This document shows, piece after piece, positions 48,401 to 60,700 of a DNA stretch of 64,000 nucleotides. The notes below the pieces were generated by a model. It searched no databases, was not told where the DNA came from, and saw nothing but the letters and a program-made list of their open reading frames with translations. The DNA comes from Bryum argenteum (taxonomy: Eukaryota > Streptophyta > Bryopsida > Bryales > Bryaceae): the NCBI GenBank assembly GCA_037043015.1, contig CM073326.1, forward strand, positions 13,896,345 to 13,960,344. Reading direction: 5' to 3'. Position 1 is the stretch's first letter. Each line of letters begins with the position of its first letter. Position numbers and translations under genes: made by a program.

Positions 48401-48927
48401 AGTCAATTGCATGAGCGTACCCAACTTGATTACCTACTTGAAAATAAATATGAGCAAAATATACAGAGTAACAAAAAAAATTTGGAGTAACTTTGAATGT
48501 TGTAATCTTACAGCTAGTAAAGATCCAACGATTGATATTATACTTGGTATCAGTGCATGTAGTAAGGTTCAAGTTCTTACGGTTGAAGATACCAAAAAAT
48601 AAGTAAAATAAATTGAATGATATCTCAACTTGTACAAGGTGTTCAAACATCGCAGTTTTTTGGTTTTAGAGGTGCAAGAAACGCTTAGACCTTTAGGAGT
48701 TAAGAACTAAAATGAATTTTTACCAAATTGGATGTGCAAGTACAGTAATATACAAAAAATATATATATATTACATGATTGTATGGTTGCTTTTCAATGTT
48801 CACTTTCAAATACATATATGAGCCTTCAACACAATAGATGTTTCTAAGTCAAAAAGATCCAAAGATATTCCGGGTGTAGGATAGGTCAAATGAAAACCTC
48901 ACACATGCTAGCCTCCAAAGAGGTTAA

Positions 48928-49665
48928 CCCTGGAACGTCGGAGCGGCCATTTTATGTCCGATGAACAGAACATTTTCACTGTAACTTATTATTGCGGGAT
49001 GAATTTCATTCATGATTTTTGTAATTGGATTTATGAATGATAATAGCATATCATGGAATTCATTTGAGGTCATTTAAGGTATTTCCTAAGCTCACATGTG
49101 GTATGAAAGTTGAAAGAATGGTTAAAAACAAATCACCACAAAGTGCATTTCTGCAACTTTTTCCTACTTTTATTAAGTCTCAAATTTAGGCAACTAAATG
49201 ATCTCTTTTGAGTTCAAGCTCAATTCATAAAATGAATCTTACCAAGTCTTGTTTCTACTCCAAGTTAGAATTTCAAGAAATTCCTAATATCTAGTGATTT
49301 ATTGACACCTTAAGTTTACATGCCTATAGGGTCTCTTTCTCAATTTTCAAATATAGCATGACACGAAACCATGGATTACACCATGCTATTCTTCACTACA
49401 ATGTCCCCTTTTTCTAAAAATTTCAGATTTTTTGAAAGTGATTTGTATTTGATATGAATTATTTTTGGTTTTTCTTTGAAAATTCACTTGAATTTCAAAT
49501 CTTCCCAAAAAAATCTGAAATTTTTACAGCATATGAAAAGCATGTGATCACATCTACGAAAAATAAAATAAAATATTTTACTTTCAGGTAAAGTGGCGAA
49601 ATGGAGGATTCAGAGTAAGACATATCAAAGTTCAGGCCACGGTTATGGGCTCCGACGTTCTAGGG
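48928..49665. mobile_element. piggyBac-like non-autonomous element, 738 bp
   Basis: Inverted ends CCCT[G/A]GAACGTCGGAGC (17 bp, one mismatch) are flanked on both sides by intact TTAA (48924-48927 and 49666-49669). TTAA targets plus CCCT starts are the piggyBac signature. The interior has no transposase-like frame, so it must have depended on an enzyme encoded elsewhere. Preserved ends and flanks suggest moderate age. Confidence 0.8.
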
Positions 49666-50150
49666 TTAAATGTCATCTTCACTCAATGTTACAGAAAATA
49701 CCCTCTCTCTCTCTCTAAAACACAACATGGTTTGGTTTAAACACTCCTCCCACAAAGAATGATGTTAAGGAGTAATTGAGACCATTTAAACCATATCAAA
49801 ATATATCAATGAGTAATCTAGACCATTATAGAAAACCCAACCATTTTTGGCAAATCACGGTGTTCTTTAAAGACAGAGGGGGTATAATTTATGTTTTACA
49901 TCTAGATGTCGCATTTTGGTTCAAATTCGAATGATATTTTTTTTTCCTTGTTGCTAAGTAAACCAACTATGATCATATGTTAGACTAACAATGGTGTACT
50001 ACTCATCACGTGAACACTTAAACACTAGTGTCACGGAGAAGAACCAACGCGTCACACTATGATCATAGCTTCAAGGGTACCCATACAATTATAAGGTCGT
50101 GTACCCATACAACAAGGTTCATGGACTTTCTCATCATATAGGGGTCACTA
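49666..50150. other. Intergenic DNA
   Basis: A short (CT)n run lies at about 49702. About 50090-50150 contains a minus-strand SINE fragment (GTACCCATACAACAAGGTTC). No gene seen. Confidence 0.5.
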
Positions 50151-50483
50151 GGCACCCAAACTTCATTTTAGAGGGGCAACTTGGTATACACATGCCAAAT
50201 TGCTCCATAGATAAACCCTTCCATCGATCACACCAATGAATGAGCATCCGCACTAAAAACAAATTCGAGGCACGCAAACTTCATTTTAGAGGGGCAACTT
50301 GGTATACACATGCCAAATTGCTCCATAGATAAACCCCTCCATCGATCACACCAATGAATGAGCATCCGCACTAAAAACAAATTCGAGGCACACAAAGTTC
50401 ATTATAGAGGGGCAACTTGGTATACACATGCCAAAAATTGCTTCATAGGTAAACCCCTCCATCGATCACACCAATGAATGAGG
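50151..50483 (+). repeat. 118-bp tandem repeat, 3 units
   Basis: Units begin at 50151, 50269 and 50387 (GGCAC.CAAA) and share AGAGGGGCAACTTGGTATAC, CACATGCCAAA, CCATCGATCACACCAATGAA. The first two end in GAGCATCCGCAC, which resembles the outer end of the PIF/Harbinger MITEs at 13933 and 56270. Units are nearly identical. Confidence 0.9.
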
Positions 50484-50520
50484 GTTTTGGCTCTAAAGTG
50501 GTGAGCATGAGACACAAACT

Positions 50521-50844
50521 CTAGCAATTGAGTACTTTGGTATAGTGGATGACCAAAGTAGATTGCATACGAAAGCTAGAGTTCGGAAGGACGGACGTTA
50601 TTGGACACGTGAAAAGAGAGGCTATGTGGAATGGAATACGGTGCCCACATGGGTAGCGATGGGCATGGCATTTAGGATTGATGCGTTCTTGGCGAGGTTG
50701 CGAGGGTTTGGTAGACGGATCAACATGAGTGGGGACAATGTTGGTTGTGGGGTATGAGGTCTTTATCCCTTTTGTGTCGCTACGTGCGGTGTTGAGTGCT
50801 TGCATCATGAGTAGCAGCAGCAGCAGCTGGTGCGCAGCTGCCAT
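50521..50844 (-). CDS. Possible small secreted protein (weak)
   Basis: A 107-aa frame with a true ATG starts MAAAHQLLLLLLMMQALNTA, which looks like a signal peptide, followed by a polar region with four cysteines (KCHAHRYPCG, FTCP, final LNC). The leucine run is coded by a CTG repeat, so the signal-peptide look may be accidental. It does not fit the RALF, EPF/EPFL or CLE consensus. Codon evidence is not decisive. Confidence 0.2.
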   Translation of the reverse strand: MAAAHQLLLLLLMMQALNTARSDTKGIKTSYPTTNIVPTHVDPSTKPSQPRQERINPKCHAHRYPCGHRIPFHIASLFTCPITSVLPNSSFRMQSTLVIHYTKVLNC

Positions 50845-51059
50845 GTTGCGTGCTTGTGTGCACGTAAGTATTTATCATATCAACCGGGCCGCAGACTGAT
50901 TACCGTCAGATTTGAACGGGAACACGAATTTTGGTCATCCCGTGGTTTATCGTATTAGGACATCGCATTTATTGGCTTTGGCAACGAGAAAAAAAAACGA
51001 TCAGCTATAAGTCCAAATACCGCATCGAGGCTGCCAAATTTGCATGTGATGTGGACAAA

Positions 51060-51850
51060 GGTGAGGTGTTCAATAATGGCTTGGGACGTTACCGGTGCAA
51101 GTAATTTTTGTGCATGGGGGAAAATTAGTAGAAAGCTAGAGCAACTGGAATCATCATTTTTGGACTCTTCTACGATGAGTTATGGGTGTCCGACTTATGG
51201 GTGTTACTAAAATGATGCCTGTCTTAATGTGACTCCCTACAATGTTTGTGATGAGTACATGATATTGTTGGATTGAGAAGCTATCATGTACTTCTTGAAG
51301 CTAGTTTCGTAGAGGTGAGGTGTTCAATAATGGTTAAATTTTCAACATTGGAAATCAAGGTCTTACCAATGCAAGCAATTTTTGTGCATGGGGAAAATTA
51401 GTAGAAAGCTAGAGCAAGTGGAATCATCATTTTTGGACTCTTCTACGATGGGTTATGGGTGTCCGACTTATGGGTGTTACTAAAATGGTGCCTATCTTAA
51501 TGTCACTTCCTACAATGTTTGCGATGAGTACATGATATTGTTGGATTGAGAAGCCATCATGTACTTCTTGAGGCCAGTTTCTTAGAGGTGAGGTGTTCAA
51601 TAATGGCTAAATTTTCAACATTGGAAATGAGGATATTACGAGTGCAAGAAATTTTTGTGCATGGGGAAAATTAGTAGGGAGCCAGAGCAAGTGGAATCAT
51701 TAGTTTTGAACTCTTCTACAATGAGTTATGGGTAGACTTATAGGTGTTACTAAAATGTGTGACTCCCTACAATGTTTGCAATGAATACATGATATTGTTG
51801 AATTGAGAAACTATTATGTACTTCTAAGTGAAGATTTCAAGAGTTCCGTT
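51060..51850 (+). repeat. Tandem repeat, 3 units of about 253-274 bp
   Basis: Units begin GGTGAGGTGTTCAATAATGG at 51060, 51313 and 51587. They share TTTTTGTGCATGGGG, AAAATTAGTAG, GAGCAA.TGGAATCAT, GACTCTTCTAC and GAGTACATGATATTGTTG. A diverged single unit is present at 12790-13045, next to the ILK gene. The third unit is the most diverged. Confidence 0.9.
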
Positions 51851-52329
51851 ATTAGACGTGCTTTGTTTTAGAGCATTATCCTAAAGTTATGTGCATGCAC
51901 ATGTTTGTTCTAGTGAAAACTCAAAGAAATCATAATGAGTTGAATTTGCAACTAGAAGAATATTGGTAATATTGTGTATATTTTAAATTATTCTTGTGAA
52001 TGTTCCTAATCCACTCCAAAACCATCGATTAATCTAAGTTTATTTTGCGTGCTTTGTGTTTCTTATTCATAATGTTGTGTTGATTCCATTTGAAATGAGA
52101 AGTCGTGTTTGGGCAAAAGCGAAAATGGGAATGACTTGTTGCATGAAGATTGGTGAATTTGGAAGAGCTAAGATTAGGGAGGGGTTGTGCTTAACATCAA
52201 TTTACCATATCATTAAATGTTGAGTGATCATGATTAGAAAACCTTCAAATATACCTCTACATGGTATACGATAACTACATACATTTTAGCATTTGCGTGT
52301 TAACCCTATACACAAGGATTCTTAAGTTG
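51851..52329. other. AT-rich spacer, nothing recognised
   Basis: Between the tandem array and the next dispersed repeat copy. No gene seen. Confidence 0.5.
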
Positions 52330-53085
52330 AGAGGTTTGACCCCTAAATGTGTTGAATGTAGAAGAATGACATTTTGGACAAATGCACCAACTTTGAAGAG
52401 CCATATCTTCTTCACAAAAAAAATATTTTTTGATCATGATCTAAAGGTGATCCTTAACAACTTTCTATTTGAAAGTTGTCTTATCCAAATTCTTTTGCTA
52501 TAAGATATGCAATGATGTTTTGTCAAATAAAAAATGGATGATATTGAAGGAGCTATATCTTCTTCATTCATCGTTGAATTATAAATTAATTTTTTTGGGA
52601 TGGCTTCCAATTAGAGTCTAGTTTTGGTGGTAGAAACCTTGACAAGACCCAAGATATTTTGAAGATAAGGCATGAATTTGAGTACAAAGGGTCTAGTTTT
52701 GGACCTTTTTTTCCTTTGTAGAATTTTTGGCAGTTTTCACCATTTCTGTCTATTATTTGAGCCAAGAATATAATTTGATGATTTGTTTTTGGGGCGAAGG
52801 TGCTATTGAGATGAAGGTGAACAACTTTGTAGTAGGTGATTTTATGATTGTGATTGGTTTGTTGGTAGAATCTCCACTGTAAAGTAAAGATGATGAATTC
52901 TTGCAAATTTTTTTAGTACTAAATAAGTAATGAACTTCCGATCTATGAGGCTTCATGAATCGTGACTCAATTTTTGGTCCACATCACCTACAACAAGTCT
53001 ATTACAAGTTTGTACAGTTGAGATTTTAATAGCTTATCTTCATTTTCATCTATAACACTTTTTTTGAAGATGTGTTTATTCGCTA
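52330..53085 (+). repeat. Dispersed repeat family copy
   Basis: Carries nearly the whole motif series of the family: ACTTTGAAGAGCCATATCTT, TTAGAGTCTAGTTTTGGTGG, GAGATGAAGGTGAACAACTT, GGTCCACATCACCTACAACA. One of the more complete copies. Ends are not delimited. Confidence 0.75.
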
Positions 53086-53690
53086 ACAATAGGCTGGTAT
53101 GTTAAGGGGTTAAGACATGCTCAAGGAAAGTAGTTAACACATGTTATGATACTAGTGTATACAAAGGTCATACGTTACTTTGAATCATGAACAAACCACA
53201 TTTAGTTGGCATTTGGACCATGTTGAATTCACTATTTTGTGCAAGATCAAACGAATTGGACAAGAATGACACGGTTGTCTTTATTCATATTTTTTACATC
53301 GAACTCTAGTAGGTGTAAATATTGATTTTTGAAATGCAATCCTTTCAAGTTCCAACTCAAAATGTTAAAAATTGTAATTTTCAACAAACTTAGTCAATTT
53401 ATCATATCAATGTCAATTCATAAATATACAATGGTATCATAATTGATCAATTATCACAGTTCCTAGAGAAAAATAAATAGAAGGAACTATGGTGTATTAG
53501 TGATGGATTTGTTAATATAATGATGAATTTGTATAGCAAGACCAAGTGGTAAAGTTAATTGCAATATTTAGTGATGTGACATTTATCGACACAAGGATCA
53601 GCACTCAAGCGTAACAACTTGAACGTATCAACACTTATATATTGAATTCAAGTATCAATAATATAGTGTGGCTTGAGTATAGTCGCCACT

Positions 53691-53839
53691 TGCTACTATA
53701 GTGTCTATTCCCGAAAGGGGTGAGTAGTCTTACACCAATGGCCCTCTGTCCGGTGGAAATTGGCTCATTTGCAAGACGAATAGACACTTTATTCACACCG
53801 ACCTTTAATAGGACCGGAGTTTTTATCTATCTATTTATC
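53691..53839 (+). mobile_element. 5'-truncated SINE copy
   Basis: A 149-bp 3' part of the SINE (GTGTCTATTCCCGAAAGGGG, GACACTTTATTCACACCGAC, CCGGAGTTTTTATCTATC). It is flanked by TAGTCGCCACT (53680-53690) and TAGTAGCCACT (53840-53850), 10 of 11 matching. Confidence 0.8.
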
Positions 53840-53850
53840 TAGTAGCCACT

Positions 53851-55014
53851 ATATCAACAAGTACATCAATGTGGCAATTTACACCTACATTGGGTGTAAA
53901 TTGCTACTCTAGGGTATACCTGTGTGGTATATTTGAGCCACTTTTCTACTACTGTATGTAGGTTCATTATTGCACAATACATAGCAAATGAATGTTATAT
54001 TTGCAACAAAATTTAAGAAGAAAATCATTCTTTGACTCCATACATATGTGAGGTATGAACGAAAGATATTCTTATAATCTAGTAAATGATTTTATATGCT
54101 AATTTTTTAAGAGTTATAGCTTCATCCTCATTCATATCCATTCATGCATGTCACAAGCCATGACAATCCCCAATAACTACTAGGTCACTATAGTGTTAGA
54201 AGAATTTATGCTAAAGGCTTAATGCGCAATCATAGTTAGAGGTTTTTGGCCTAATTTGTTATATCAAAACTCTATATATTTTATTTTAGAGAATAATATG
54301 GCGAGATGGTGACTTCAATGTCTCCTTTCTATTGCAAAAATTGTAACATAATTTGGCTATATTTCCTATATTTTTTGTTTTGTCTACTCATGTCAAGCTG
54401 GTGAATCACACTTGTTTGCAAATTTAAGGTGAAGCCCAACTTTCTCACCTTAAATTTGTAATTTTTTTTATTATTAATCCAATGAAATCAAATAAATTTT
54501 AAGATAAACATTCATTGACTTGAGTTTTATCACTTTACTAATAAATATTGATTCAACAACATAACCATTGCCAAGTAGTTTGTTATCTAGGTTCACGATT
54601 GTATTCTTCTAACTTGATTGGTTCCAAAAAAAATTAAGTGATAAATCACCTCTTATATCTCAAAATACAAGTCAAAATCCTTTTATGGTAAGTTAAGATT
54701 GCCTCTACCTTAAAGTGAAATATTTACAATATGCTCACAAGTCTTTTCTTGGGCATGTAACATTCTTTGCAACATTTGGAATGTTACATACCCAAGAACA
54801 TGTAACATACTTTGCAATGAAAGCACTTTCATTTTCTTTAAAAAAAAAAGTAAATTAATTGCAATACAGACCCAATTTTTTAATTCTAAATCTTAATTTG
54901 TTCATATATCAAAGTTGCTATCAAACATGACCAACAAAACCACTTAAACAAAAGAGTTTGAAGTTCTTGACTTAATTTCTTGACTTCTTGACTTTGTTAA
55001 CTTCTTGACTTAAT
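53851..55014. other. AT-rich intergenic DNA
   Basis: No gene. A lone end of the 33096-type element (GCCTCTACCTTAA) is seen near 54705. A local inverted repeat of GGGCATGTAACATTCTTTGC-type words lies near 54750-54810. Confidence 0.45.
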
Positions 55015-55430
55015 TAAAGATGTTTTGATGATAAGGCGTAGGTTTCAGTGCAAGAGGTGTAGTTTTGGACTACTTTTTTCTTCGTGATTTTTTTGGTAGT
55101 TTTCATCATTGCAAGGCTACTATAGGAGCCAATGATTTTTTTCCGTAGAAATGTGTTATTTAGATGAAAAAAAACAACTTTCTAGTTGGTGAATTTTTTT
55201 ATTGCAATTTGTCAATTGGTAGAATTTCCACTCTAAAGTGAAAATGATGAAAGTGCACAATACTGAAACATCACAATCTCCCAATTTATGAGTGTTCATG
55301 ACTTAAATTTTGGTTTACAGGATCTACAATAAGTCTACTACGGTTGAGATTTGAATAAGTTACCTTCATTTCCATCAATAACACTTTCTATAAAAATGCG
55401 TTTTTAGGCTAAGGACGTTTAGAGGATAAT
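55015..55430 (+). repeat. Dispersed repeat family copy
   Basis: Matches the family from TAGTTTTGGACTA.TTTTTTC through CAACTTTCTAGTTGGTGAAT and CACTCTAAAGTGAAAATGAT to CAATAACACTTTCTATAAAA. Diverged; ends not delimited. Confidence 0.7.
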
Positions 55431-55565
55431 AACTTCCTCTTCAAACAAAATAAATTCTGTTGTCCTTCCTTTAAATTTTTTATTTTTAAATTTTCTATGA
55501 CGAATTAATGTATCATAGGCCAAATGTTGAAATTTATAACTCAAATTCACCTTTATTCAAAATGC

Positions 55566-55616
55566 AGTGCCAGGGGCAGGGCAGGGGCAGGGGCAGGGGC
55601 AGGGGCAGGAGGGGGG
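55566..55616 (+). repeat. (GGGGCA)n G-rich microsatellite
   Basis: About eight GGGGCA-like hexamers end in a run of eight or nine G. It has G-quadruplex potential on the plus strand and stands out sharply in AT-rich DNA. Confidence 0.9.
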
Positions 55617-55874
55617 GGTGCTCTGAACCAGACTGACTGATGGTTTAATATGGAAAGAGTATATTAATAATATAATTAGCATTATTGTAATAGGAGTTTG
55701 TTAGAATCCTATGAAGCATGTACTGCCACCCTATTATGGACTGACCAATTTAAAAAGATGCCAGTAATCAGATCAGACATTTCCATTTTTAGTATCCCAC
55801 ATCCAACTAAAAAGTTGAACTTATAAATTAAAATAATTAATTGCATTCAACTTCCCTTTTTATTACAACACCTA

Positions 55875-56124
55875 CCCCTAACTTTCTTTAAAACCCAAAA
55901 CGGGTTTTGGAGGTTCCCAACTCAGCCAACTTTGATCATTATAATCTCACAAATGAGGAAGAATGAACGGTTCAAATTTGGTTTGTGAGAAGAATGTCAA
56001 CTGAACTTTGAGATCTTACGGTTGGATCTTTTGAATAATGCTTAGATTGAGAATTTTTGAGCATAATCTACACGAAGGTCAGATTTTGTGACTCAGATCG
56101 GTTTGCAACAAGCAAATTTAGGAG
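55875..56124 (+). mobile_element. TTAA-type MITE, copy 3
   Basis: A 250-bp relative of 31451-31710 in the same orientation (AAAACCCAAAACGGGTTTTG, GAATGAACGGTTCAAATTTG, GATCTTACGGTTGGATCTTT). It lacks about 10 bp of the interior. The flanks read CCTA and TTTT, so both copies of TTAA have decayed; this is the oldest of the three. Confidence 0.75.
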
Positions 56125-56269
56125 TTTTAGTTTGACTAATCTCCGGTAGAGTGTTTTTCAGGCCTTCTCTAACATGTCGAGTTTTAGTACTTTGGCATGC
56201 ACTACCGATAGGATTTTATTTATTTCGAAGAAAACGGATGAGTGTATAGATGCCACATTGAATTGATTA

Positions 56270-56656
56270 GAGCATCGCCACCAGTAAGCGGGGCCGCACC
56301 AGAAACGGAGCTGCGAGCTCCTGTAGCAGAATCAATTACCCCACCAAGGGCACTGTTGGCAGCCTGGAGTGGTCAGGGCCTCCATACAAGTAGTGCGACC
56401 CTAGAAAATGGCAAGCCTTTCAAGTGCCATCGTAAGCAACTGTAGCTTTTTATGCAACCTTTTTTAGCCTTTTTTTTAGGGTGCACAGAGCCAGCAGCTT
56501 TTAGAGACGAAGTGGGGGTTCCAAGAACCTCCCCATTGGCGGGCCAGGCCCCCTTACTGGTGGGGCCCTCACAATTACAACCAGCCAGGCCAGCCTACGG
56601 CCCCGCCAAAAGGTTCAGATTTTCGAGTGCGGCCCCGCTTACTAGTGGAGATGCTC
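56270..56656. mobile_element. PIF/Harbinger-type MITE
   Basis: 387 bp. Inverted ends of about 30 bp (GAGCATC[G/T]CCAC[C/T]AGTAA then GCGGGGCCGCAC), with TTA on both sides (56267-56269 and 56657-56659). GC-rich inside, unlike its surroundings. The two open frames within are accidental. Shares its first bases with the element at 13933-14234. Confidence 0.85.
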
Positions 56657-57750
56657 TTATAGGAACACGATTTATAAAATAAATAAATTATTATTTTTAA
56701 TATTTTTAAAATCAAAGAAACTATCTCGCCGAGTAGCTCTGCTATTTTGGTTCATGAAGGTACATGAAGGGTCAAATTATATGTTGTAATGATTATGAGA
56801 TTTCAATGTCAAGCTTTAGGAATTATGTGCAATTTTTAAAAAATAGACCAACAATTAATCTACATACTACATTGTTTGACTAAACATTACAAGGAAATGC
56901 TTAACTTCTTATATTAAATCTATGAAAATAAGCTAGTAACACAAATGAAAAACTGAATAACCCTTATCAAAGCTTTAAAACCTAAATACACTTATCTAGC
57001 CTCTTTGACTTAATGTAATTGACGTTAATGCTAAGAGAGCTCCAATTTAGCCAAACTTAAACAAAAGTTACACATTTTGTCAAGAGGAGACTATAAAATG
57101 GTATGATATTGTTTTTAGGGATGTCTCTTCGCCCAAATTGCATTGGCTTGGTGTGCAAAGATCCTCTCATATGATGCGAAGAATTGTTTACTCTAAACAC
57201 GTACAAGAAAACCAGACCTCCACACTTCGATATAACTAAATAATTCTCCTTCATAGGATTCCAAAATTTCATCAAGAAGATTAGCAAATTTGTTCAATTA
57301 TTCATGATAGAATCTTGTGAACCGTTTGGAAAGAGCGCAATGGCATTACTTTCAACAACAATAGATGGCCAAGCCAAAAAATGAAAGTAATACTTCAACT
57401 ATACCAATTGATTATAAGATATTGGCTGGAAAGATACACATAGAGAACAAATCATGTATGCTAAGAGTATCCTTGGTTCCTAAAGCACCCACCACAAGAG
57501 AAGGTGACTACGCCTCTAATCTCAAGAAGCTTGGTGCCAAATCAAACTTATGGCTAAACGAAATTCCAACTAGCATCATCGGATACTCTTAGATCAAGGA
57601 GTAGAAGATGACCTAAGAAGAAGAACACAGACGCCTATGGGTTGGCGTGAATATAGAATCTGTTCGACCTACCCTTGATGATATGCCCAAAGGAAATCCT
57701 TGTAGTATAGGAAATCCTTTATCTATGGTAAAAAATTTGTATTAAATATA
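56657..57750. other. Intergenic DNA downstream of the coiled-coil gene
   Basis: 57600-57695 holds an inverted diverged SINE fragment. Short frames at 57.1-57.6 kb match no family. The 3' UTR of the coiled-coil gene should begin just below 57751. Confidence 0.45.
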
Positions 57751-60700
57751 CTAGAAAAAACTCCCTTTGGCTTTCTTATAAGCCTTCTCCGTCTTCCTTA
57801 ATTGCTTAGAAAGCGCTTTGTTATTTTTTTTCGCCTTCTCAATAGACGCCGCAATTCGAACATTTTTATGCTCCAAATCTCGACATTTCTTTTCAGCTAA
57901 TCTAGCTTCCATCATGTCCTCATTTGCTTTAATGCGATTGACTTTCAAGGTGTGCTCCACTTTTGTCATATCTTTTTGTATTTTCTTTTGCAATCAAACA
58001 ATTTCACTTACACATGAAATTCATGGACGTCCAAGATCACAAATGGTAATTCGTTCATATCTCTCTATTAAAGTGTTAGTGCAAAATTCTTTTACTCTTA
58101 AATGTAATTAAGTTATAAAATATTGTATTTCTAAGATGAAAAAACGAAAGAGTTTACATGCTCATTAGTATTAAACATATTTGAACTCAAATGCATATGA
58201 CATTGTTTGGGTTAGTGCCATCCTACAATGGTGAACACATAACTTGTATGTTGAGAATATCCTCCTATTCGTGTGATTTAAAAATAAAATAAAATAAAAT
58301 AATTTTTAGTATTATTTTAAAGCATATTTACATTAAATATTTTTCACTTTCTATCACCACTACAACTGAATAGGTAGATTAGTGTTAGAATTTTATAAGA
58401 TTTGAAAATGTTGTAAGTTTTGACTTTTGATAAAAACAAATTACCAAGAGTATTGATAAAAAAGTAATCTAGCGTACCGCATCTTCTTCCTTAAGTTTCT
58501 TATTTTGATCTTCAAGTTTTTTGGCTTGGCTAGTCATAGGTCCAATGTCAGCGCGATTCTCCAAAGTTGCAGCATGGTTGCAAAGTTGTTTTAAACGTTT
58601 GACAAGTGATGTCAATCGTATAATTTCGCCCGAGAATACATCACGCTCAAATTCTATTTCCTATATTTTCACATTTGCATGTTTGTTTCAGGATAAATAA
58701 ATTGTGGAAAAAAAAAACTAAGTACAAAACACCTATTTCATTATAATGGGAATATTCAAATTATCAAATCAATGACAGTTGAGCTTGAGTTGAGCCAAAT
58801 GTACTCTGTGGGTACATATAGCTCGACTCAAGCTGAACTCTCATTTCTCAAAATCAGTGAATGTTACCATTATAACGAAATACGTGTTACAATGTCAATT
58901 GTTTTGTTCACTACAAGAAAACCAAGCAAATTGGACTAGAAAGTGAACTACGTAGTCTCAAGGAACTCAATTCTTTACGCTTGTTTGTGGATGAATAGTC
59001 TATGAAATCTTAAAGCTCATGATTGTTTTTGGTCCCAATTTTTAAACATACATAATTTTAATTGCAAAAAAACATATTTTTTTGCAACAATAATTCTACA
59101 ATTGTAATGCAATTACTCTGTTGTTACTTTGTTGTCTATAATTTTTTTTTTTTTTCTATAATAGAAATCTCATTCTTAAGTAAGAGACTTTATAATTGAA
59201 GAAAATTCCCTAACACCAAGACCTCAAGTTTGAAAGGGCCTAAATTTAAATAAATTTTTTGAATTTTTTTACTAAAAGTCAACATTTAAAAAGTACCAAT
59301 GGTGTAAATTATTCCATTTTGATGTATTGAAATTTGTAGTAAATCATAGATGCAAGTACTATCTCAAATAAGAAGCCTATTGCTTATTATAAAAGAATGG
59401 TGCATACAATGGTGCTTGGATTAGATAAACGTTTTGAGACAGACAAAAACATTTATCTTATCCAAACATTGAAACAATGCCTCTTTGCATAATAAAGGGA
59501 CATGGAGAGCATTTTTAACTAGACTTTGTTCTTAACTAGACGTTGATCTTAACGAGGTTGATCTTATCCAGGTACCACTGTAGTGACAATGTACCTTAGG
59601 CAAAAAACAGTTCCATTACATACTTTAGTATGAGATATGCGGGCATCAGTTCTCAAATGGTTGATCTCTTCAGTTTGTGCTTCCGCCCTTGTTTGTAATG
59701 CTCCAATTTTGGACTTCAAACCTTCACATCAACAAGAAGTCTATGTCTAAAAGATCATTAAGTTTCCAATAAGGAGTGGACATGAGAGACATAATTATTT
59801 AACTTTCTTATAGCTTAAATTAAATGGGTTTATGTTCCTTCTTATTTGATTTCTAAAACACTTTATTCCCTATACATCATGGACTATTTTTAATTTAGAA
59901 AAATAACAAAGTGACATAATGTGCATGAAAATCAATTAATTTTGTAATCTTGAAATTGACTTATTGTATGTCATGTAAATGATGTTTTGAGTCATAAGGC
60001 CTCATGAATTATTAGATCATAATGAATAGTACTCAAAAACATGTACTGAAAATCCTCATTTTTACTTCAGAGTGGATATAAACCTAGTGTAATAAAAAAG
60101 GTCTAATCCAAAAGTTATTGAGATTTATCTTAGAAACGCAATTGTATGAAAGAACAATCATCAAAACTTCTTGGCTTAAAAATAGCCTGACAATTACAAA
60201 AACGGCCAAGTATAGACAAAGAAATCTAGATTGTTTGCATTATCATGAATGCCATAGCTTCATCACATCTTGGAATAAGCTAGGAATCCTATCATCAAAC
60301 CAATCTCAAATTCCAACAGATTATAAAGGAGATACAATTTTGCAAGAAACATGCGTTTATTCATTTATTTCAATGTGACATAACATTTGTATAGCTACAA
60401 AGATTGGTTGAATGCATGGATTGGAATAAACCTTGTATTCTTGCACGCAAGCGTACCGTCCCTTGCGGTTTGGTAGCTTTAGATTGACAATTGGGTTTTT
60501 CCATATCTTCTATATCTCTAACCATTTTTCTGCATAGGATGGAAAAAAAAGGAGTTTGTACTACTTGGTGTACGATATTATTATTGCTAATAAAATCAGT
60601 AAAAAGTGTTGGTTGTACGATGGAGACAACTTATAATCTAAAAAAGTCCAAATTGATGGTATTAGAATAAATGTGCAACTCTAGTTGAGAATTGTTTTGC

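Noticed and set aside
50521-50844. RALF, EPF/EPFL or CLE peptide precursor
   Set aside because: Cysteine spacing and C-terminal motifs fit none of these; kept only as a weak secreted-protein candidate.
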